Source of the DNA: Betaproteobacteria bacterium MOLA814
GTDB taxonomy: Bacteria > Pseudomonadota > Gammaproteobacteria > Burkholderiales > Burkholderiaceae_C
Assembly: GCA_000496475.1 (NCBI GenBank)
Contig: AYMW01000001.1
Location: forward strand, 370,623 to 434,622
DNA length: 64,000 nucleotides
Direction of reading: 5' to 3'
Part shown: positions 61,922 to 64,000 of the stretch, one piece after another
How the letters are laid out: each line of letters begins with the position of its first letter
How positions within the stretch are numbered: the first letter of the stretch is position 1
Notes under the pieces: model-generated
What the model saw: the letters and a program-made list of their open reading frames with translations, nothing else
What the model was told of the DNA's origin: nothing
Database searches by the model: none
Position numbers and translations under genes: made by a program

Positions 61922-62896
61922 CTAGGTCTTTGCTGGCTTGTTAGCCAGCCAGCCAGAGCAACGGCTAACCAGTATTAAATGGGGAAAGGTCACAGCTGTC
62001 AGACCTATCAACACAGCGCTCAACAACACCGACTGGTCAACGCCTTGTACAACCTGTCCGCTGTGTTCGTTCAACCCTAGCCACAAATAATAGACGAGGC
62101 CAAACAACAGGGCGGCTGTAGCCACACAGGTCAGCAACAATGGCATAAATGTAATGCGGCCCCACATACGGTGGTTGGATTGTGAGCCTGATGAAAAGGG
62201 TTGCTTAAACGCTGGCTTGGCAGCATTCAGCTCGACACGCTGCATGTGCTCAACAGCGTGGAACAACCCAAAATACAGCGCGAACGCGGCCATAGGTGAT
62301 AACGCAAGATTCAATACCAACACAGCGCCCACCTCATTTAAAACTTGTTGTCGCAGCACATCTTGGCGCAACACCACCAGCGACAAGCCGCACAAGCCAA
62401 GCCAAGCCCAAGCAAGCGTTTGCCAAGCCATAGATACCCAAGCAGCGTCACCACCAACGACCAGCGGCAAGATGTTGTTGAGTTCATGTGCAGACACCAG
62501 TGCAGGCAACATGACCGGAGCGCCACCAACTATCAGGCGTTTAACCACCACTGCGTTGGCCCAACGTCCGTATGGCTCGCCGAAATGCCACACTGACATA
62601 CCGAGCAACAGCATGACCATTAATTTGCCACTCAACACACACAGCGTGGCGACAGCAACAGCGCTCAACAGGTACAACAACAACATGCCAATTAAGCGGC
62701 GAAGCTGTGGGAACTCACGTTGCAACATCAAAATATCTAGGGCGCCATGAAAGAAGCCAGTCGAGAGGCTCAGACCTAAAAACAACCACAAGCCAGCTTG
62801 CTTAAACATGTGTTCGACGACAACCAGCGAGGCTAGTGCGAGCAGACCTGCAGCAATTTTTCCAATACTGGGTTTGAATGAGATGTGCTGCAACAT
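61922..62896 (-). CDS. blh: Brp/Blh-type beta-carotene 15,15'-dioxygenase
   Basis: Blh cleaves beta-carotene in the middle to two retinal molecules. The 324-residue membrane protein has about eight hydrophobic segments and the family's histidine motifs: GFFHGALDILML (His50), SVWHFGEPYGRW and GLFHAVEHMQRV, with a further His in FPHLILV near the C-terminus. These histidines coordinate iron. Its ATG overlaps the crtY stop by one base (TGATG), so the two are translationally coupled. The usual context is a rhodopsin and carotenoid cluster; the rhodopsin itself is not in the window. Confidence 0.92.
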   Translation of the reverse strand: MLQHISFKPSIGKIAAGLLALASLVVVEHMFKQAGLWLFLGLSLSTGFFHGALDILMLQREFPQLRRLIGMLLLYLLSAVAVATLCVLSGKLMVMLLLGMSVWHFGEPYGRWANAVVVKRLIVGGAPVMLPALVSAHELNNILPLVVGGDAAWVSMAWQTLAWAWLGLCGLSLVVLRQDVLRQQVLNEVGAVLVLNLALSPMAAFALYFGLFHAVEHMQRVELNAAKPAFKQPFSSGSQSNHRMWGRITFMPLLLTCVATAALLFGLVYYLWLGLNEHSGQVVQGVDQSVLLSAVLIGLTAVTFPHLILVSRCSGWLANKPAKT

Positions 62897-64000
62897 CAGT
62901 GAAGCTTGCGTTGCAAGCGCGCAAACGAGGTGAGCACCGCCTGACGAATAAAAGGCAGCGGTGACAGCGTCATAGCAACCAACAGCCGTTGACGCAATGT
63001 TGACCTACCACTCAAAAATGCAGTCATGGTGGCGGTGTCTGTGCGCTCAAACATATGCATAAAATACCCAGAACTCTTGAGCCAATTACGCGACAGCACA
63101 CGTAAAAAAACGTCGTCCATCCATTGGTCTAATGGCGCGCGTACAAAACTAGGGGCTACCCACTGGTCTAGGTTCCCTGTTTGCATAGCGACTGACAGCG
63201 ATTGTGCAACACGCTGTGAATGCCCCAGTGTTTCTAAAAAAGCATAACCTGTCGAGGCGCGCAACGTCCCCGCACGCCGACCCAGCGCAACAACACGCTT
63301 ACCGTGAACGGCACTGACCACACGATCTGCTTGCTTGCATAGCGCAGAGTCTAAGACTAGGTCAGAGTCCAGGTCTAGGGTCAATGAGGCCTGTTCTCGG
63401 TACACCACCTTGTAGTCAGCCCCACCGACAGCTGTTTCAATGAATTGTGCCAATTCAGATTCGAAGTCTGGCTGAAAGCTCGCTGGAGAGATCCAAGTAG
63501 TTTCCAGCAAAGCAACTTTGGGGCTATAGGGCAGGACGTAGAAAAAATGCAAACCCTGCTCACTGGGATGAAAGTCCATCAACTCAACCGTGCTGCTGTC
63601 AAATACATCATGCGCTGTGTGTATTTCTACGCCGAGAAACTGCTGAACCAAACCATTGTCGGAGTGGCGTTTTTTAGGACGTGCATCAAACACCCACTTG
63701 GCGACAAACACCTCACCATCGACAGTCTCCACAGTTGGCTCAGCCCCGTCCAGCACATGCTTGACACCTACGCCCAAACGCATTTGAACGTTGCTGCTGC
63801 CCGCAAGGGTTGCTTGAGCAGCTGTGTAGAACGCATCACTGTCAAGGCTGCAATAGTGAATGGCTTCGAGATCGTTCCGCGGTGATGTGCCTTCGTGCAC
63901 ATGGTGTTGACCATGTTGCTGCACGCGCCACCGCTGCCAACGCTGGCGGACAAGCGATATGTATGGGTTGGGCGCTGTGTTAGGGGTTTGCCAAAAACTC
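62896..64000 (-). CDS. crtY: Lycopene beta-cyclase CrtY, 3' part (partial at the edge)
   Basis: CrtY cyclises both ends of lycopene to give beta-carotene, the Blh substrate. The visible C-terminal part has VFDARPKK, VQQFLGVEIHTAHDVFDSSTVELMDF, FFYVLPYSPKVALLETTWIS, and GRRAGTLRASTGYAFLETL, all conserved in the cyclase. The frame starting at a GTG at 63924 continues open without a stop to the window edge and reads as cyclase-like (NPYISLVRQRWQRW), so the gene really starts beyond 64000; the N-terminal FAD-binding GxGxxG is not in view. It is upstream of blh in the same transcript. Confidence 0.93.
   Translation of the reverse strand, partial: SFWQTPNTAPNPYISLVRQRWQRWRVQQHGQHHVHEGTSPRNDLEAIHYCSLDSDAFYTAAQATLAGSSNVQMRLGVGVKHVLDGAEPTVETVDGEVFVAKWVFDARPKKRHSDNGLVQQFLGVEIHTAHDVFDSSTVELMDFHPSEQGLHFFYVLPYSPKVALLETTWISPASFQPDFESELAQFIETAVGGADYKVVYREQASLTLDLDSDLVLDSALCKQADRVVSAVHGKRVVALGRRAGTLRASTGYAFLETLGHSQRVAQSLSVAMQTGNLDQWVAPSFVRAPLDQWMDDVFLRVLSRNWLKSSGYFMHMFERTDTATMTAFLSGRSTLRQRLLVAMTLSPLPFIRQAVLTSFARLQRKLH

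Overview
The window looks like a chromosomal segment of a betaproteobacterium of the order Burkholderiales. The order hrcA-nadK-recN-rapZ, the run lolB-ispE-tRNA-Gln-prs-rplY-pth, and the coaD/rsmD/ftsY neighbourhood are typical of that group, and base composition is moderate. At the right edge a lycopene cyclase gene overlaps a Brp/Blh-type beta-carotene cleavage gene. That pair normally makes retinal for a microbial rhodopsin, which would suit an aquatic, possibly marine, member of the order. The exact genus cannot be read from the sequence.

Layout. (1) 1-6.7 kb: an edge gene, tRNA-Leu, an alpha/beta hydrolase-OsmC fusion, a YdcF-like protein, an acyl-CoA ligase, a BASS-family transporter and an SPFH protein. 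(2) 6.8-10.1 kb: a gene-poor, AT-rich stretch with two tandem paralogous membrane proteins of unknown function. (3) 10.1-19.0 kb: an accessory segment bounded by an intact tRNA-Met at 18895-18971 and a decayed copy of its 3' part at 10107-10151, both on the minus strand. Inside are three predicted exported proteins (one LPP20-like lipoprotein, one FlgT-N-like lipoprotein, one large periplasmic protein), a frameshifted tyrosine-recombinase remnant, an exported-protein stub, a GST, a Sel1 protein, a DUF2889 protein and an intradiol dioxygenase interrupted by an in-frame TGA. (4) 19.3-35 kb: housekeeping genes for heat-shock control, NAD kinase, DNA repair (recN, mutM, mutY), isoprenoids, PRPP, translation, CoA and protein targeting. 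(5) 35-45 kb: a VTT-domain/flavin disulfide reductase fusion, an ynjBCD-type ABC importer with an YnjF-type CDP-alcohol phosphotransferase and a DUF3047 protein, a flavin oxidoreductase and an MscS channel. (6) 45.1-55.3 kb: a complete glycerol module. (7) 55.3-58.8 kb: modE divergent from modABC with a visible ModE operator. (8) 59.1-64 kb: an acyl-CoA synthetase, a class II aldolase-family protein, blh and the 3' part of crtY.

How the genes work together. In the glycerol module, glycerol is imported by a GlpSTPQV-type ABC transporter, phosphorylated by GlpK and oxidised by GlpD, under a DeoR-family repressor. The two ATPases of that transporter look complementary: one keeps the signature motif but lacks the switch histidine, the other has the histidine but a degenerate signature. 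MutM and MutY overlap and together form a GO oxidative-damage repair pair. The crtY-blh pair should convert lycopene to beta-carotene and then to retinal; the rest of that pathway, and any rhodopsin, would lie beyond base 64000.

The most unusual parts are the tRNA-Met-bounded island with its envelope-protein genes, the TGA-interrupted dioxygenase, the tandem membrane-protein pair, the asymmetric glycerol ATPases, and the retinal genes at the edge. All calls come from reading the sequence; no database search was run.
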